This document shows, piece by piece, positions 14,905-15,965 of a stretch of DNA of 15,965 bases. This DNA comes from Asticcacaulis sp. UBA2476 (GTDB lineage: Bacteria; Pseudomonadota; Alphaproteobacteria; Caulobacterales; Caulobacteraceae): contig DDPE01000003.1 of the NCBI GenBank assembly GCA_002342035.1, positions 1 through 15,965 on the forward strand, read 5' to 3'. Under the pieces are notes generated by a model. The model was not told where the DNA came from, ran no database searches, and saw nothing but the letters and a program-made list of their open reading frames with translations. The first letter of the stretch is position 1. Every line of letters starts with the position of its first letter. A program made the position numbers and the translations under genes.

Positions 14905-15726
14905 ATGACCCGAATGCCCACCCTCTACATTCCCCACGGCGGGGGCCCATGCTTTTTCATGGACTGGAATCCGCCTGACGTCTGGACCGGCATGGGTGAA
15001 TATTTACGTGATGTCGCCCGTCAGGTCGGCCAAAAGCCCAAGGCAATTCTGGTCATTTCCGCCCATTGGGAAGAAGCCGAATTTACGCTGCAGACCTCGC
15101 AACAGCCGGATTTGCTGTTCGACTATTATGGCTTCCCGCCCCATACCTATCAGATCACCTATCCCACCCATAATGATGCCAGGCTGATTGCCCGCATCGG
15201 ACAGTTGACGGCGCAGGCCGGCATTGCGCTCAACCACGATGCGACGCGCGGTTACGATCACGGCGTCTTTATTCCGCTCAAGCTGATCTATCCGGACGCC
15301 GATATTCCGGTGGCGCAACTGTCGCTCAAAAAAGGTCTCGATCCGGCCGAGCATATCCGGCTGGGGCAGGCCTTGGCCCCTTTGCGGGACGAAGGCGTGC
15401 TAATCATCGGCTCCGGCATGAGTTTTCACAATATGAAGGCCCTGATGGGACGAGGTGTCAATCTGGCCGGTCAGGCGCATAATTTTTCGCACGATTTTGA
15501 TGACTGGCTGCAAGCCACGGCGACCAAAGTTGCGCCCTCAGACCGTATAGAGCGCCTCACCTATTGGTCGCGCGCACCGTCAGCGCGCGATGCCCACCCG
15601 CGTGAAGAACACCTGATCCCGCTGATGGTCGTCGCGGGGGCTGCCGGTGATGATAAGGGCGCGGCCACCTACAGCCAGACCCTGCCCCACATTAATGCGG
15701 CCATCAGCGGCTATCAGTTCGGCTGA
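14905..15726 (+). CDS. ygiD: Class III extradiol ring-cleavage dioxygenase (4,5-DOPA dioxygenase type)
   Basis: A 273-residue cytoplasmic protein of the LigB/YgiD family; E. coli YgiD opens the ring of L-DOPA at the 4,5 position, and plant relatives make betalamic acid. The metal-binding and catalytic histidines are visible: His11 in YIPHGGGP, His54 in ISAHWEE, His119 in YDHGVFIPL, His175 in GMSFHNM and His236 in EEHLIPLMVVAGAA. Length is close to the roughly 260 residues of YgiD. ATG 14905 is chosen because AGGA at 14893-14896 is eight bases upstream; starts further upstream would lie inside the terminator hairpin. The natural substrate cannot be told from sequence; catechol-type or other aromatic diols are possible. 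The next gene follows after 54 bp in the same direction. Confidence 0.9.
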   Translation: MTRMPTLYIPHGGGPCFFMDWNPPDVWTGMGEYLRDVARQVGQKPKAILVISAHWEEAEFTLQTSQQPDLLFDYYGFPPHTYQITYPTHNDARLIARIGQLTAQAGIALNHDATRGYDHGVFIPLKLIYPDADIPVAQLSLKKGLDPAEHIRLGQALAPLRDEGVLIIGSGMSFHNMKALMGRGVNLAGQAHNFSHDFDDWLQATATKVAPSDRIERLTYWSRAPSARDAHPREEHLIPLMVVAGAAGDDKGAATYSQTLPHINAAISGYQFG

Positions 15727-15752
15727 CTTTACATATGAAGCGCCAGACGGCA

Positions 15753-15772
15753 CTGTAGGCAAAAACCTACAG
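15753..15772 (+). promoter_or_regulatory. Hairpin next to the esterase ribosome binding site
   Basis: CTGTAGG at 15753-15759 and CCTACAG at 15766-15772 form a perfect 7-bp stem with a 6-nt loop (CAAAAA). The 3' arm takes the first two bases of the Shine-Dalgarno AGGGA at 15771-15775, five bases before ATG 15781. In RNA it could partly hide the ribosome binding site; as DNA it could be an operator. It is not followed by a T-run. Confidence 0.5.
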
Positions 15773-15780
15773 GGATTTCC

Positions 15781-15965
15781 ATGCACCGCCGCCATGTCCT
15801 CACGGGCCTTACCGCCCTGTCTGCCGCCACCCTTGTGACACCGGTATCCGCCAAAGGCCGCACTCCGCGCGTTGTAACCTGTTCCGGCCCGGTCGAAGGT
15901 TTTGTCAAAGGCGGCATCAGCACATTCTTAGGCATACGCTACGGCACCGCCGCCCGCTTTCACCC
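15781..15965 (+). CDS. Type-B carboxylesterase, 3'-truncated by the window edge
   Basis: Only the first 61 codons are present. The protein begins with a twin-arginine type signal (RRHVLTGL followed by a hydrophobic Ala/Leu/Thr stretch), with probable cleavage after PVSA at residue 24. The mature start contains a strand pattern typical of carboxylesterase/para-nitrobenzyl esterase family members: a GPVEGFVKGGISTFLGIRYG segment and then ARFHP, which matches the family's G-x-x-x-FxGIPYA-x-x-P-x-G-x-x-RF-x-P opening. The catalytic Ser-Glu-His triad would lie beyond the window. AGGGA at 15771-15775 is the ribosome binding site. The family hydrolyses esters of small or aromatic acids, which may relate to the extradiol dioxygenase just upstream. 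Confidence 0.8.
   Translation, partial: MHRRHVLTGLTALSAATLVTPVSAKGRTPRVVTCSGPVEGFVKGGISTFLGIRYGTAARFH

Overview
The window is chromosomal DNA from an alphaproteobacterium, most likely a member of the Caulobacteraceae close to Asticcacaulis. This is inferred from three things: moderately high G+C, the order chvI-chvG-hprK-EIIA(Man)-HPr that is typical of Alphaproteobacteria, and a TonB-dependent receptor of the type abundant in Caulobacterales. No rRNA, tRNA, CRISPR array, prophage, transposase or insertion sequence was seen. No intergenic gap exceeds 300 bp.

Region 1 (1-5030, plus strand). The 3' three quarters of polA (DNA polymerase I) runs in from the left edge. It is followed by an imperfect palindrome, a small A+T-richer unknown gene with a TTG start, a small VOC (glyoxalase/dioxygenase fold) gene, and a complete transmembrane chemoreceptor (MCP). 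A strong hairpin terminator at 4981-5010 is placed to stop both the MCP transcript and the opposing transcript.

Region 2 (5032-11452). A 571-residue unrecognised cytoplasmic protein (minus strand) is divergent from a plus-strand cluster: ChvI response regulator, ChvG sensor kinase, short HprK kinase/phosphorylase, EIIA of the mannose family, HPr, and a small exported Ala/Pro-rich protein. In Alphaproteobacteria this cluster links an envelope/acid-stress two-component system to a regulatory, non-transporting PTS. HprK modifies HPr on Ser48, HPr accepts phosphate on His17 and passes it to His9 of EIIA. Tight spacing (chvI-chvG 19 bp, chvG-hprK 4 bp overlap, HPr-exported protein 1 bp overlap) suggests co-transcription, although 110-140 bp leaders precede EIIA and HPr. 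The 260-bp divergent promoter region holds a large bulged dyad and a ladder of TTAA sites.

Region 3 (11455-15965). A TonB-dependent outer-membrane receptor (minus strand) is divergent from a periplasmic YceI-family lipid-binding protein. The 289-bp space between them contains four TGTCA/TGACA half-sites and a good sigma-70-like promoter for the YceI gene with a dyad over its -10. After an intrinsic terminator come a YgiD-like class III extradiol (4,5-DOPA type) dioxygenase and the first 61 codons of a Tat-exported type-B carboxylesterase, whose ribosome binding site abuts a perfect hairpin.

Most genes belong to known families. The less explained material is the 571-aa protein facing chvI, the exported protein ending the PTS cluster, the 142-aa unknown after polA, and several well-formed dyads in intergenic DNA. 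I saw no convincing wholly new multi-gene system.
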